A DNA stretch of 64,000 bases from Chromatiales bacterium (GCA_002729875.1 PBZD01000024.1:60476-124475); one strand, 5' to 3'. Positions 54,733 to 63,515 are shown, counted from the stretch's first letter. Notes: generated by a model not told the origin, from the sequence alone. Translations and numbers: made by a program.

Positions 54733-55683
54733 TCAGTCCAGCAGCAGCGATCCGGTCAGTTGGGTAACTGATTCGAGTTCATGTCGCGTCAGGTAATCAG
54801 CGATACCGGCATTAATTTTTTTACACACCAGCGGATCGTAGAATAATGCCGTGCCGATACCGACGGCACTCGCACCGGCAATCAGGAATTCCAGTGCATC
54901 GGTGGCGGTTGTTATACCGCCCTGACCGATAATCGGCACATCATGACGCCGCGCCACTGCATAAACCTGTTTGACTTTCAGCAGTGCGACCGGCTTGATC
55001 GCCGGGCCGGACAATCCGGCCTGTACGTTGGCGATGACCGGTTTGCGTGTTTCGGCATCTATGGCCATACCGGTTAAGGTATTAATGACGGCAAGTCCGT
55101 CGCTGCCGGCTTCTATGCAACACCGGGCATTTTCCTGAATATCGGTCTGGTTCGGTGACAGCTTCGCGATGATGGGCTTTGATGTTGTGCGGCGGCAGGC
55201 TTCGATAACGTGCGCGGAAGACCGGGGACTATTACCAAATGAAATACCGCCTTCCTTGATATTCGGGCAGGAAATATTGATTTCCATCGCATCGATTGGC
55301 GAGTCGTCGAAACGCCGACAGACTGCCTTGTAATCCTCGATCGTCGAACCGCAAACGTTCGCGATGTAGCGTGTTTCGTTGAAATCCAGTTCGGGCAGAA
55401 TATTCTCGATGACGGCATCGACGCCCGGGTTTTGCAGGCCGATTGCGTTCAGCATGCCCATCGGTGTTTCATAAACCCGGTGTGCCGGGTTGCCTGAGCG
55501 TGGCTCGAGCGTTGTACCTTTAAGACAAACAGCACCGGCGTCACCGTTACTGAAACCTTCTACGCGGGTGTATTCTTTACCAAAGCCAACACAACCTGAC
55601 AGCAGTACAATCGGGCTTGCAAAGCGCATGCCGCAGAAATCAATGCCCAGATTGTCCGGTAAATTTTCCTGAGTATTATTCAA
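54733..55683 (-). CDS. pyrD: Dihydroorotate dehydrogenase, class 1B type
   Basis: Oxidises dihydroorotate to orotate in pyrimidine synthesis, or acts on a related substrate. The 316-residue protein has the class 1 pattern: INISCPNIKEGGISFG with catalytic Cys139, AKLSPNQTDI, NTLTGMAID and GQGGITTATDALEFLIAGASAVGIGTAL split over the flavin phosphate site. Class 1B enzymes use an electron-transfer partner PyrK; none is seen in the window. Most gammaproteobacteria have the membrane-linked class 2 enzyme, so this is unusual. The start is TTG 55683, overlapping by one base the divergent trmL ATG. Confidence 0.82.
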   Translation of the reverse strand: MNNTQENLPDNLGIDFCGMRFASPIVLLSGCVGFGKEYTRVEGFSNGDAGAVCLKGTTLEPRSGNPAHRVYETPMGMLNAIGLQNPGVDAVIENILPELDFNETRYIANVCGSTIEDYKAVCRRFDDSPIDAMEINISCPNIKEGGISFGNSPRSSAHVIEACRRTTSKPIIAKLSPNQTDIQENARCCIEAGSDGLAVINTLTGMAIDAETRKPVIANVQAGLSGPAIKPVALLKVKQVYAVARRHDVPIIGQGGITTATDALEFLIAGASAVGIGTALFYDPLVCKKINAGIADYLTRHELESVTQLTGSLLLD

Positions 55684-56147
55684 TGTTTAACCTGATCCTG
55701 TATGAGCCTGAAATCCCGCCTAACACCGGCAACATCATACGCCTGTGCGCGAATACGGGAACCCTGTTACATCTGATTCGACCGCTTGGTTTTGCCCTCG
55801 ACGACAAGAAATTAAGGCGAGCGGGCCTTGATTACCGTGAGTTTGCCGATCTGCGGGTGTATGACAGCCTTGATGAGTGCCTGGACGCGCTTGATCGGCC
55901 GCGTACGCTGGCCATCTCGACGCGTGGCAAGACACTGTATAGCGAACATCATTATATGCCTGGTGATACGTTGTTGTATGGACCGGAAACCCGTGGCCTG
56001 CCGGGTGAAATCCTGCAGTCCATGCATCCAGACCGGGTACTCAGAATTCCGATGCAGCCACAGAACCGGAGCCTGAATCTTGCCAATGCTGTCGCTATAG
56101 TTCTTTTTGAGGCGTGGCGACAGCAGGGCTTTCAAAGCGGTACTTGA
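55683..56147 (+). CDS. trmL: tRNA (cytidine(34)-2'-O)-methyltransferase
   Basis: SPOUT-class enzyme that methylates the wobble nucleotide of tRNA-Leu species. The frame is open upstream, but MFNLILYEPEIPPNTGNIIR (ATG 55683) is the family N-terminus, giving 154 residues. NTGNIIRLCANTG (motif 1), the LYGPETRGLP motif 2 and the RSLNLANAVAIVLFEAWR motif 3 with its trefoil-knot SAM site are present. The start overlaps that of pyrD on the other strand. Confidence 0.94.
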   Translation: MFNLILYEPEIPPNTGNIIRLCANTGTLLHLIRPLGFALDDKKLRRAGLDYREFADLRVYDSLDECLDALDRPRTLAISTRGKTLYSEHHYMPGDTLLYGPETRGLPGEILQSMHPDRVLRIPMQPQNRSLNLANAVAIVLFEAWRQQGFQSGT

Positions 56148-56170
56148 ATAGCTGCCCGGCAGTCCCATGC

Positions 56171-57187
56171 TCAGGCTCCGGATTCGGTTTCCGGCTTCAA
56201 CGCCCGGCTCATCAGCTTTTTAACGACCTCGGTTGCCGACGCATGTTCGTACAATATCCGGTATACCTGTTCACATATCGGCATATCGACATTTTCACGC
56301 GAAGCAACCATGTAGACGGCCCTGGCGGCATACACGCCTTCCACCACCTGGCCAATATCCCTGGCCACTTCGTCGGCGCTGCGACCACTCGCCAGTGCGA
56401 GCCCCATACGCCGATTGCGTGACAGGTCATCGGTGCAGGTCAATACCAGGTCGCCCATACCGGACAGGCCCATGAATGTTTCGGCCTGTGCGCCGAGCGC
56501 CATGCCGAGCCGGGTCATTTCCTTAAGTCCCCGGCTAATCAGCGCAATGCGGGTGTTTGCGCCATAGCCAAAGCCGTCCGACATGCCGGCGGCAATAGCG
56601 AGCACATTCTTGACTGCACCGCCGACCTCGACACCGACTATATCGTCAGATGTATAAGCACGAAAATGATCGTTGGAGATACTTTTGGCCAGTTGTCCGG
56701 CGAATTCAGGATCGGTTGAAGCAACGGTGATGGCGGTTGGCAGCCCTGCGCCAACCTCGGTGGCAAAGGTCGGCCCCGACAGAACAGCCAGCGGGTAGTG
56801 TTCACCGAGTACATCTGCAGCTACCTGATGTGGCAGTTTGCCACTCTGCTGTTCAAAACCTTTGGTGGCCCATGAAATGCGTTTTGATGCGTCGAGGTAT
56901 GGTTTAACCTGTTCGAGTACTGTTCTGAACGCATGGCTTGGTACACAAATCAGGATATCGGTATTGGTGGTGATGACTCGTTGCAGATCAGCGTCGATTT
57001 TCAATTCATCGGGAAAGGGGCTGTCGGGCAGGTAGCGTGTATTACAGCGTTCTGCGGCCATCTGCTCCGGATCATCCTCGGCGCGCCCCCACAGAACGGT
57101 GGGTTGCCCGGTGCGGGCAAACTGAATGGCCAGCGCCGTACCCCATGAACCGGCGCCGACCACAGCCAATGATTGCGAGATTGTCAT
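56171..57187 (-). CDS. gpsA: Glycerol-3-phosphate dehydrogenase [NAD(P)+]
   Basis: Makes sn-glycerol-3-phosphate from DHAP for phospholipid synthesis. The 338-residue protein has the N-terminal GAGSWGTALAIQFA fold, WATKGFEQQSGKL, LSGPTFATEVGAGLPTA and the C-terminal domain with the catalytic Lys in EVGGAVKNVLAIAAGMSDGFGYGANTRIALISRGLKEM (key pieces: GGAVKN, GANTRIALISRG). It follows secB after 20 bases, the enteric gene order. Confidence 0.96.
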   Translation of the reverse strand: MTISQSLAVVGAGSWGTALAIQFARTGQPTVLWGRAEDDPEQMAAERCNTRYLPDSPFPDELKIDADLQRVITTNTDILICVPSHAFRTVLEQVKPYLDASKRISWATKGFEQQSGKLPHQVAADVLGEHYPLAVLSGPTFATEVGAGLPTAITVASTDPEFAGQLAKSISNDHFRAYTSDDIVGVEVGGAVKNVLAIAAGMSDGFGYGANTRIALISRGLKEMTRLGMALGAQAETFMGLSGMGDLVLTCTDDLSRNRRMGLALASGRSADEVARDIGQVVEGVYAARAVYMVASRENVDMPICEQVYRILYEHASATEVVKKLMSRALKPETESGA

Positions 57188-57207
57188 GCCGCTATATGCT
57201 CTCAGGG

Positions 57208-57708
57208 CTATGAAGCTTGTGCGGTTTGCTTCTGTATGGCCTGGGAGAATAATGCATCAAAATTTATCGGTTGCAGCAACATGGCCGGGAACCCTCCCTT
57301 GCCGATAATCGACGATATAGTTTCACGTGCATATGGAAACAGCGCAGATGGGCAGTATGTACCGAGCAACGCCCGGCGTTCTTCTGTCGAGTAACCTTTG
57401 ATCAGGAAAATACCGGCCTGTTCGAGTTCGACCATGAATAACGTACGATCCTTGATAGTTGCACGCACACTGAGGTGCAGGATAACTGCACAGTTGTCTC
57501 CGGGCAGATCAGCGTGACTGTTCTTGATATTAAGCTGGATATCTGGTGCGGGTTGATCTGCATCAGCACCGATGAAGATGTTGGGGGTATTGGGTACCTC
57601 AAACGACAAGTCACTGATATAAATTTTCTGCAAAGCAAACTGGGTAGGTGCTGTCGTCGAGCCGTTGCCGTTAGTTTCCGCTGCTGATTCGTTCATGTCC
57701 GGGTCCAT
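57208..57708 (-). CDS. secB: Protein-export chaperone SecB
   Basis: Cytoplasmic tetrameric chaperone that delivers unfolded preproteins to SecA. The 166-residue protein has the core FALQKIYISDLSFEVPNTPNIF (in two parts: FALQKIYISDLSFE, PNTPNIF), the acidic stretch for SecA binding, and the CPSALFPYARETIS motif typical of the family; a Gly/Thr-rich N-terminal extension precedes the core. Two in-frame ATGs (57708 and 57696) are possible; the first is given. It is located between the rhodanese gene and gpsA; the grxC often found here is absent. Confidence 0.94.
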   Translation of the reverse strand: MDPDMNESAAETNGNGSTTAPTQFALQKIYISDLSFEVPNTPNIFIGADADQPAPDIQLNIKNSHADLPGDNCAVILHLSVRATIKDRTLFMVELEQAGIFLIKGYSTEERRALLGTYCPSALFPYARETISSIIGKGGFPAMLLQPINFDALFSQAIQKQTAQAS

Positions 57709-57758
57709 TAGTCATTCAACTCGCTGGTTGTTAATCCAGATGGCCTTCGTTCAGGCGC

Positions 57759-58181
57759 TTAACTTGAGGTAACCACCGGCAGGTTTGCATTCCGCCATGC
57801 GGCCAGTCCACCCTGCAGGCTGAAGGATTGGTCATAGCCACTTCTGCGCAATACGGCGACGGCCTGGATGCTGCGGCTCCCGGAGTCACAGACAATAATG
57901 ATCGACTTGGAGTTTTTCAGCTTTTTATCAGCCTGTTTCTCCAGTTCGGCGGTGGGGATATTGATCGAATCGACAATGTGACCCGTATCAAAATGCTCCT
58001 GATCACGGATGTCGACAACCTGCGCGCCCCGGTTGATGAGTTGCACGGTCTTGGCCGATGACAGAGCAGTAAGCCCACCCGCCTTCTGGCGTAATTCATA
58101 GAAAATAACTACGAGCGCCATGGCGATCGTCCCGGATGCCAGCCACGGATGGTTGGCGGCGAATTCAAAAATCTTGTCCAT
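57759..58181 (-). CDS. Membrane-anchored rhodanese-like protein (YibN type)
   Basis: A 140-residue protein with an N-terminal membrane helix (about residues 12-29, ASGTIAMALVVIFYEL) and a single rhodanese domain. The catalytic loop is VCDSGSRS with Cys98, so sulfurtransferase activity is possible. The gene corresponds to yibN in the enteric yibN-grxC-secB-gpsA order. YibN has been linked to membrane protein biogenesis through YidC in E. coli, as far as I recall; nothing in this sequence proves that role. Confidence 0.87.
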   Translation of the reverse strand: MDKIFEFAANHPWLASGTIAMALVVIFYELRQKAGGLTALSSAKTVQLINRGAQVVDIRDQEHFDTGHIVDSINIPTAELEKQADKKLKNSKSIIIVCDSGSRSIQAVAVLRRSGYDQSFSLQGGLAAWRNANLPVVTSS

Positions 58182-58300
58182 TGGTCTATATATCTGCTCG
58201 TCGCTACTAAAATCGGCAATCCTGGCGGCGCATTATAACCGCAGTCGGCTGGTCTGCGGTGGTCGCCTCCGGTCGCCCGATGCCCTACACTCGCAATCCC

Positions 58301-59452
58301 ATGAAATTGCCGTGCATTGGGCTCCTGCCCCTGGTTTTTGTCTTATGCGTTGCGGCGCTGGCTGCTGATGATGCGCCCAGCGATGCGGCGCGGGCCGAGC
58401 GTGACCTGGTTGAGCTACGGGAACGGTTGCAGCAGGTTGAACAGGATCTGGGACGGCAATCTGTGCAACGTGATCAGGCGCAACAGGAGTTGCGTGAAGC
58501 CGAGCGCTCGGCTTCCGGGGTCAGGCTCAGCCTCAATAATATCGATGCCGAACTCACCGCTACGCGAGAAGAGCAGAAGATTCTAAGTCGGCGGGCAGAT
58601 GCGTCACGAGCCGGATTGTCGCTACAGGTGGAGAAACTTGAGCAAGAATTGCGGCGCACTTATATTCTCGGTCGCGATGATTGGTTGCGCGGGGTTCTCA
58701 GTCAGCAGGATCCGGTCGCAATCGGTCGCCAACTGGTGTACTCAAGTTATCTTGCCCGGGAAAGTAGCGCTTTGGCGGCTGCAGTGCGTGACGATCTGGC
58801 GGTACTCGATGCGACACTGGTCTCGCTCGATAAAGCTAATCAGCGCTTGACCGGGATCCATGCACGCGAACGTGAGCGTCTGGCCGAACTTGAGCTATTA
58901 CGCCGGGATCGTTCGGTCGCGCTGGTCAGAATTGAGCAGGGGATAGCAACGCGTAGCGAGAAGCTTGCGCGGATGCGTACCGAGATGGTCGAGTTGCAAT
59001 CACTGGTTGATGAACTGACGCTGGTGCTGACCTCATTACCCATCAATGATGTTGAGCCGTTTGCTACAGCCCGTGGCCGCTTGAAGTGGCCGGCCGATGG
59101 GCAAATAACGCGCCGTTTTGGTCAGCCCAGAGCCGAAGGGCGTCTGCGCTGGGATGGGGTACTGCTTGCGGCCGGCGCCGGTGCGGAGGTACATGCCGTA
59201 CACCATGGCCGGGTCGTGTATGCAGACTGGCTACAGGGTATGGGTTTACTGGTTATTATCGAACACGGCGGTGGATACCTGAGCTTGTATGGTCACAATC
59301 AGGATATCGTCACCGAGATTGGTGATTGGGTAACGCCCGATACAGTCATCGCACATGTCGGCGACAGCGGCGGACGCGCTTCACCGGGTCTGTATTTTGA
59401 GATTCGCAAGGGCGGTAAACCGGTTGATCCTGATGGCTGGATTCAAAAGTAA
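58301..59452 (+). CDS. envC: Murein hydrolase activator EnvC-like
   Basis: A periplasmic protein that activates amidases AmiA and AmiB during septum splitting. ATG 58301 begins a signal peptide (MKLPCIGLLPLVFVLCVAALAA); an upstream in-frame start is less likely. Residues about 25-245 are rich in charged heptads and should form a long coiled coil. The C-terminal LytM (M23) domain is degenerate: the usual HxGxD reads RWDGVLL and LHFEIR is LYFEIR, so zinc ligands are lost, as in EnvC. It is followed by ctpA, the same neighbourhood as in other gammaproteobacteria. Confidence 0.9.
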   Translation: MKLPCIGLLPLVFVLCVAALAADDAPSDAARAERDLVELRERLQQVEQDLGRQSVQRDQAQQELREAERSASGVRLSLNNIDAELTATREEQKILSRRADASRAGLSLQVEKLEQELRRTYILGRDDWLRGVLSQQDPVAIGRQLVYSSYLARESSALAAAVRDDLAVLDATLVSLDKANQRLTGIHARERERLAELELLRRDRSVALVRIEQGIATRSEKLARMRTEMVELQSLVDELTLVLTSLPINDVEPFATARGRLKWPADGQITRRFGQPRAEGRLRWDGVLLAAGAGAEVHAVHHGRVVYADWLQGMGLLVIIEHGGGYLSLYGHNQDIVTEIGDWVTPDTVIAHVGDSGGRASPGLYFEIRKGGKPVDPDGWIQK

Positions 59453-59574
59453 TATATTGTTTTTACAGGTTATATCACTTCTTCCGGCAGGTTAGTGAGG
59501 TGCCGCCGGTTTCTGCATCCGGCTTTGTCTCTGTGCTATCTTGTGTAGGTGCACCGGCACACAGGTGGAGTTAT

Positions 59575-60819
59575 ATGTCGTTTCGAGCCAGAAGTGCTTT
59601 GATCCTGTTATTTGGCGGCGTGATTGGCATCACGCTGTCGCTGGGCAGTGGTGTGCTTGCGGAGCGTGATGCGCGGCGCAACAGTCTGCCCTGGGAGGAT
59701 GCGCGGCTGTTGGCCGAGGTACTGGAACGGGTCAAAGAGGAATATATTGAGCCGGTTGACGACAGTGAACTGATCGAGAATGCCGTGCGGGGCATGGTGA
59801 CCGAGCTCGATGCGCATTCGCAATTCCTCGATTCTGAGCAATATGACGAAATTCGTATCAGTACCACCGGCAATTATTCAGGTGTTGGTCTTGAAGTGAA
59901 CGTGGCTGATGACAAAGTGCTGATCATCTCACCGATCGATGATACGCCGGCAGCCCGTGCCGGCCTTAAATCAGGTGACCAGATTGTGAGCATTGACGAC
60001 ATTACCGTCGATCGGCATAACGTCGAAGATACCATTGGTCGCTTGCGCGGCAAGCCGGGAACAAAAGTCATGATTACCGTGGCACGTGCCAGCGAGCCGG
60101 AATCGATCGATTTCAATCTCGTGCGCAGCCACGTCAGAGTCAATAGCGTGAGCGCCGAAATACTCAAAGCCGGATTCGGCTACCTGCGGATTACACATTT
60201 CAGTGAGACAACTTCCGAGGATTTACGCAAGTCAATTGGTGATTTGAAGAGCGCTATAGATGGTGAATTACAGGGTGTTGTCCTCGATCTCAGGGATAAT
60301 CCCGGCGGTGTACTTGAGGCGGCTGTCGCTGTATCTGATGCATTTCTCGACGGAGGGCTGATTGTTTCGGCTAACGGCCGGGGGCAGGATGCAACCTTTC
60401 AGCATGAAGCGCAGGCCGGCGATCTGCTTGACGGTATCATGTTGGTTCTTATGGTTAATGGCGGCTCCGCGTCCGCCTCAGAAATCGTAGCCGGTGCATT
60501 GCAGGATAATAACCGGGCAACCATTGTGGGTTCACAAACCTTTGGTAAGGGCTTGGTACAGACTGTCATGCCGTTATCGAAAGGCCGGGCGATCAAGCTG
60601 ACAACTTCACGCTACTACACCCCGTCGGGTGAATCTATTCATGGATTGGGGATTATGCCGGACATCGTGTTGCAGGATGCAGCACAAGAAGATTTGCTGG
60701 CCGGCGTTGCTGAACACAGAACCGATGCCGGTGCTGCGTTGTTGCAGAAGGACAAGCAACTGCATCAGGCGTTGCGCGTCCTGATGGGCGGACGTATCCT
60801 GCAGAGCAAAGTTGAATAA
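59575..60819 (+). CDS. ctpA: Carboxy-terminal processing protease (S41 family)
   Basis: Periplasmic serine protease. ATG 59575 has GGTGGAG four bases upstream and begins a signal-anchor (SALILLFGGVIGITLSLGSG), giving 414 residues. A PDZ domain (about residues 95-175) with the GVGLEV binding loop precedes the catalytic core; GGSASASE and TFGKG give the Ser300/Lys325 dyad, spaced 25 residues as in other CTPs. In Pseudomonas the equivalent CtpA degrades cell-wall hydrolases, which fits the envC neighbour. Confidence 0.94.
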   Translation: MSFRARSALILLFGGVIGITLSLGSGVLAERDARRNSLPWEDARLLAEVLERVKEEYIEPVDDSELIENAVRGMVTELDAHSQFLDSEQYDEIRISTTGNYSGVGLEVNVADDKVLIISPIDDTPAARAGLKSGDQIVSIDDITVDRHNVEDTIGRLRGKPGTKVMITVARASEPESIDFNLVRSHVRVNSVSAEILKAGFGYLRITHFSETTSEDLRKSIGDLKSAIDGELQGVVLDLRDNPGGVLEAAVAVSDAFLDGGLIVSANGRGQDATFQHEAQAGDLLDGIMLVLMVNGGSASASEIVAGALQDNNRATIVGSQTFGKGLVQTVMPLSKGRAIKLTTSRYYTPSGESIHGLGIMPDIVLQDAAQEDLLAGVAEHRTDAGAALLQKDKQLHQALRVLMGGRILQSKVE

Positions 60820-60840
60820 GCGCTAAACTGAACTCAGGTC

Positions 60841-61656
60841 ATGGCAATCAGGTTGGGTGCAGGTCGGATAATACTTTTTATTTTTTGCTTGTTCAGCCTA
60901 TCGTTGGTAGCCGCTGAGCCGGTAGCTAACGCCAGTCAAGCCATGCTTGAGGATCTGCCGCCGCGCATTGTGTTAATCATCGATGATCTCGGTAATTGGC
61001 GTAGTGCTGGTATGCGTGTTACATCCTTACCAGGGCCTGTAGCCTGTGCAGTTCTACCGCTTACCCCGTTTGCCGCACAGATTGCCGAGGAGGCATTTAT
61101 TGCCGGCAAGGAAGTGATGTTGCATCTTCCGTTGGCGCCGATAAAGCATGATGAGATCATGACCGGTACAATTTTTATTGATACGACCCGCAAGCAACTG
61201 GCGCGTATTTTTTCTGTTTACATTGATTCGATACCGCATGTTGTCGGCGTCAATAACCACATGGGAAGTATGTTGACCCAGCACCCCGGTCACATGGCGT
61301 GGATTATGCACGAGATCAGTCAAAGAGACGGCTTGTTTTTTGTCGACAGCTATACGAGTGAAGCAAGTGTTGCGTTGAAAATTGCAACTGAAAAAGGCAT
61401 ACCGGCAATACGCCGCGATATATTCCTCGATAATGTAACAACCGAGGCGGCAATTGACCGGGAGTTCAGTCAATTGAAACAGTTGGCAAGACGCAATGGT
61501 GTAGCTGTTGGCATTGGCCATCCCTATCCGGCTACCTTGGCCTACCTGGAGCGTATTTTGCCGCAACTTGCCGGTGAAGGGATCCAGCTTGTTTCTGTAG
61601 CCGAGTCCATAAGGTATCGTGCCGCATTGACAAATATGAGCGCGGTGTCGCATTGA
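60841..61656 (+). CDS. Divergent polysaccharide deacetylase family protein (YibQ-type)
   Basis: A 271-residue exported protein with signal peptide (LFIFCLFSLSLVAA, cleavage near residue 25) and a NodB-like barrel of the divergent polysaccharide deacetylase family: IVLIIDDLGNW (Asp-Asp motif), MLHLPLAP, GVNNHMGSMLTQHP and FFVDSYTS, ending in GIGHPYPATLAYLERILP. The substrate is unknown. The gene follows ctpA after 21 bases; envC-ctpA-yibQ is a common gammaproteobacterial cluster, so a role in envelope polymers is likely. Confidence 0.88.
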   Translation: MAIRLGAGRIILFIFCLFSLSLVAAEPVANASQAMLEDLPPRIVLIIDDLGNWRSAGMRVTSLPGPVACAVLPLTPFAAQIAEEAFIAGKEVMLHLPLAPIKHDEIMTGTIFIDTTRKQLARIFSVYIDSIPHVVGVNNHMGSMLTQHPGHMAWIMHEISQRDGLFFVDSYTSEASVALKIATEKGIPAIRRDIFLDNVTTEAAIDREFSQLKQLARRNGVAVGIGHPYPATLAYLERILPQLAGEGIQLVSVAESIRYRAALTNMSAVSH

Positions 61657-62039
61657 ATTATCTGAGCCAGGTCATGATCGTCGGTGCCGGGGGATTTATT
61701 GGTTCGGCTTTACGCTTTGTTGTAAGCGGTTGGGTGCAGCGCCTCGCTGCAACCAGTGTAATGCCATATGGCACATTGGCGGTTAATGTGCTCGGCTGCC
61801 TGGCACTGGGTTTCCTCGGCGGCCTTGCTGAATATCGTCAGGTACTTGAACCGGGTCAGCGATTATTTCTAATGGTTGGTATTCTCGGTGGCTTTACGAC
61901 ATTTTCAACTTTTGCATTCGAGTCGATTTCACTTATGCAGGATGCAGAAATCCTGAAAGCCATGTTGAACACAGTTGCGCAGGTGGTACTTGGATTTGGT
62001 GCTGCATTTGTGGGATTTATACTGGCCCGATTTCTATGA
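61653..62039 (+). CDS. crcB: Fluoride channel CrcB/Fluc
   Basis: Fluoride-exporting channel of four membrane helices, working as a dual-topology dimer. The 128-residue protein has GGFIGSALRF, GTLAVNVLGCLALG (Asn in the ion path) and GGFTTFSTFAFE, all diagnostic. The start is TTG 61653 within the preceding stop (TTGA); ATG 61674 is an alternative that would drop seven residues. No fluoride riboswitch is visible, which is expected inside an operon. Confidence 0.93.
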   Translation: MNYLSQVMIVGAGGFIGSALRFVVSGWVQRLAATSVMPYGTLAVNVLGCLALGFLGGLAEYRQVLEPGQRLFLMVGILGGFTTFSTFAFESISLMQDAEILKAMLNTVAQVVLGFGAAFVGFILARFL

Positions 62040-62048
62040 GGGCGGGTG

Positions 62049-62237
62049 ATGAAGGCTATTCAACCGGGAAAATTATTACGTATCTTTGTTGGCGAACTGG
62101 ATATGCATGCCGGTCAGCCTTTGTATCAATGGCTCATCGAGGCAGCCCGCAAACAGTGATTGACCGGTGCTACTGCGCTACGTGGGCTTAAGGGATACGG
62201 CGCACACAGAGAAATGTATTTATACCGCAAGGACTAA
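62049..62237 (+). pseudogene. DUF190 protein remnant next to crcB
   Basis: Beginning at ATG 62049, MKAIQPGKLLRIFVGELDM and GQPLYQWLIEAARKQ match the start of DUF190 proteins, which are often encoded beside crcB. A TGA at 62157-62159 interrupts the frame. The same frame then continues as LTGATALRGLKGYGAHR, matching the next conserved part of the family, up to TAA at 62235. The TGA is one base away from the expected Gly codon GGA. The rest of the usual 100-110 residues is missing. This points to decay by a nonsense change plus loss of the 3' part. Confidence 0.8.
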
Positions 62238-62303
62238 CGGGAGCGAATGTATCACCTTCCAGGGCGGCATCAACCGCGATCGGCGCAACCTGTTCTTACC
62301 AGG

Positions 62304-62723
62304 CTAGTGAATCGCCGCGCGAATTTTCGCTGCATGTTCTTCCAGTATTTCAGTTTCTGCCATGTGTTGCGCATGCGAGAGTGGCGTGGAGTGTGCATAG
62401 CAAGGAATGATATGCATATGCAGGTGCATGACGGTTTGTCCGGCTGCTTCACCGTTTAGCTGCATCAGTCGTATACCATCGGGCGAAAATGCATCTTGCA
62501 CAGCGCCGGCAACTTTCCTCACCGCCGTAATCAGATATTTGGCTGCTTCATCATCCAGATCAAACAGGTTCTGAACGGGCTGTTTGGGCAGAACCAGGGT
62601 ATGCCCGTCACTCTGTGGCATTACATCAAGAAAGGCGAGGCACTGGTCGTTCTCGTAGACAGTGAAGGCGGGCAATTCACCGCGCAGGATTTTCGCAAAA
62701 ATATTATCGTTGTCGTAGGGCAT
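62304..62723 (-). CDS. HIT-family nucleotide-binding protein
   Basis: A 139-residue protein of the histidine-triad superfamily (Hint/HinT branch), hydrolases of nucleoside phosphoramidates and related compounds. NIFAKILRGELPAF near the N-terminus and HLHMHIIP containing the three-His motif are clear. I chose ATG 62723 (MPYDNDNIF), which fits the family start better than the ATG five codons upstream. Divergent from the thioesterase gene, with 135 bases between. Confidence 0.92.
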   Translation of the reverse strand: MPYDNDNIFAKILRGELPAFTVYENDQCLAFLDVMPQSDGHTLVLPKQPVQNLFDLDDEAAKYLITAVRKVAGAVQDAFSPDGIRLMQLNGEAAGQTVMHLHMHIIPCYAHSTPLSHAQHMAETEILEEHAAKIRAAIH

Positions 62724-62858
62724 GGGGATCACTTGCAAAAGTTGGCTATTGTTTTGTTGGTCTGAATAATAACTAATTGCCTGGCAACGTCATTCCGTGA
62801 GCAAATAGGCTATTCTTAAGTTACCACCGGTAGCAGTACCGTTCAAAGGAGAGCAAGG

Positions 62859-63275
62859 GTGAGTGAGGAACGAGGCCGACCGGATGCCAATCATTGTTTC
62901 GTCTGTGGCCCGGATAATCCACATGGCCTCAGAATCAGGTTTTGGCTGGAAGATGATCAGTGCCGGGCGGCATTCACACCGGGAGCTGCATACGGTGGCT
63001 ATGACTCAATGGTTCATGGCGGGATTATTTTCAGCGCTTTGGATGATGTCATGGCGAACTGGCTGTTTCTGCAGGGCACCCGGGGGCATACGGCCAAATG
63101 TGAAATACGTTATCGACAACCGGTGTCAATTGGCACCCGGCTGGAATTAACCGGGCGACTTATCAGGCGCAAGGGACAGGTTGCGGTTATGGCAGGTGAG
63201 GCGCGCCGGGCTACTGATGACGTGCTGGTTGCTGATGCTCAGGGTAGTTTTATGGTGGTTGAATCGGGGGAGTAA
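62859..63275 (+). CDS. PaaI-family thioesterase (hotdog fold)
   Basis: A 138-residue hotdog protein with an N-terminal HCFVCGPDNPHGLRI motif, typical of a widespread subgroup of PaaI-like thioesterases, followed by VHGGIIFSALDDVMAN, the helix carrying the catalytic Asp, and the strand pairing regions after it. It starts with GTG and has AAGGAG upstream. The acyl-CoA substrate is unknown. The palindromic repeat begins about 75 bases after its stop. Confidence 0.88.
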   Translation: MSEERGRPDANHCFVCGPDNPHGLRIRFWLEDDQCRAAFTPGAAYGGYDSMVHGGIIFSALDDVMANWLFLQGTRGHTAKCEIRYRQPVSIGTRLELTGRLIRRKGQVAVMAGEARRATDDVLVADAQGSFMVVESGE

Positions 63276-63350
63276 CTTGGGTTGCGGCTGTTTTGGTTTT
63301 CTTTGCAGGGTTTGTTGTGAATTATTCTGCAAGTGTTTTTGTTTGGATTT

Positions 63351-63464
63351 TGGGATTTCCCTGGATGGTATTTTCCCGTCGGTTGTCCTTGCAAAACGCC
63401 GCTAAAGCGACTTAAAGGTTTTGGAAGAATAACTGACGGAAAAATACCTACGACACCGTAGTGG
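63351..63464 (+). repeat. Palindromic intergenic repeat, copy 2 (downstream of the thioesterase)
   Basis: Arms at 63367-63397 and 63418-63448 (31 bases each, 26 of 31 paired by perfect complementarity) enclose a 20-nt loop that is identical to that of copy 1 (10334-10353) when read on the opposite strand. Flanks are conserved too: TTTCCCTGG before, and a short hairpin CTACG-ACAC-CGTAG (63448-63461) after. The element lies between convergent genes, in the same orientation relative to its upstream gene as copy 1. Confidence 0.85.
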
Positions 63465-63515
63465 CACTACATCGACCGCACGCTTCAATGGCCAGATTGG
63501 CAAATCTGGTTCCGG

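Noticed and set aside
57321..57336. GTTTCACGTGCA as a third parS site
   Set aside because: Only the left half and centre match; five of 16 positions differ from the consensus.
62157..62159. TGA in the DUF190 frame as a selenocysteine codon
   Set aside because: The family has Gly at this position, no SECIS-like hairpin is obvious right after it, and the gene is also truncated downstream, so a nonsense change is simpler.
63181..63405. Small plus-strand frame ending in a sequence also found in a frame at 10346-10633
   Set aside because: The shared ending (SLDGIF...KRR) comes from the palindromic repeat being translated; it is not evidence for a protein.
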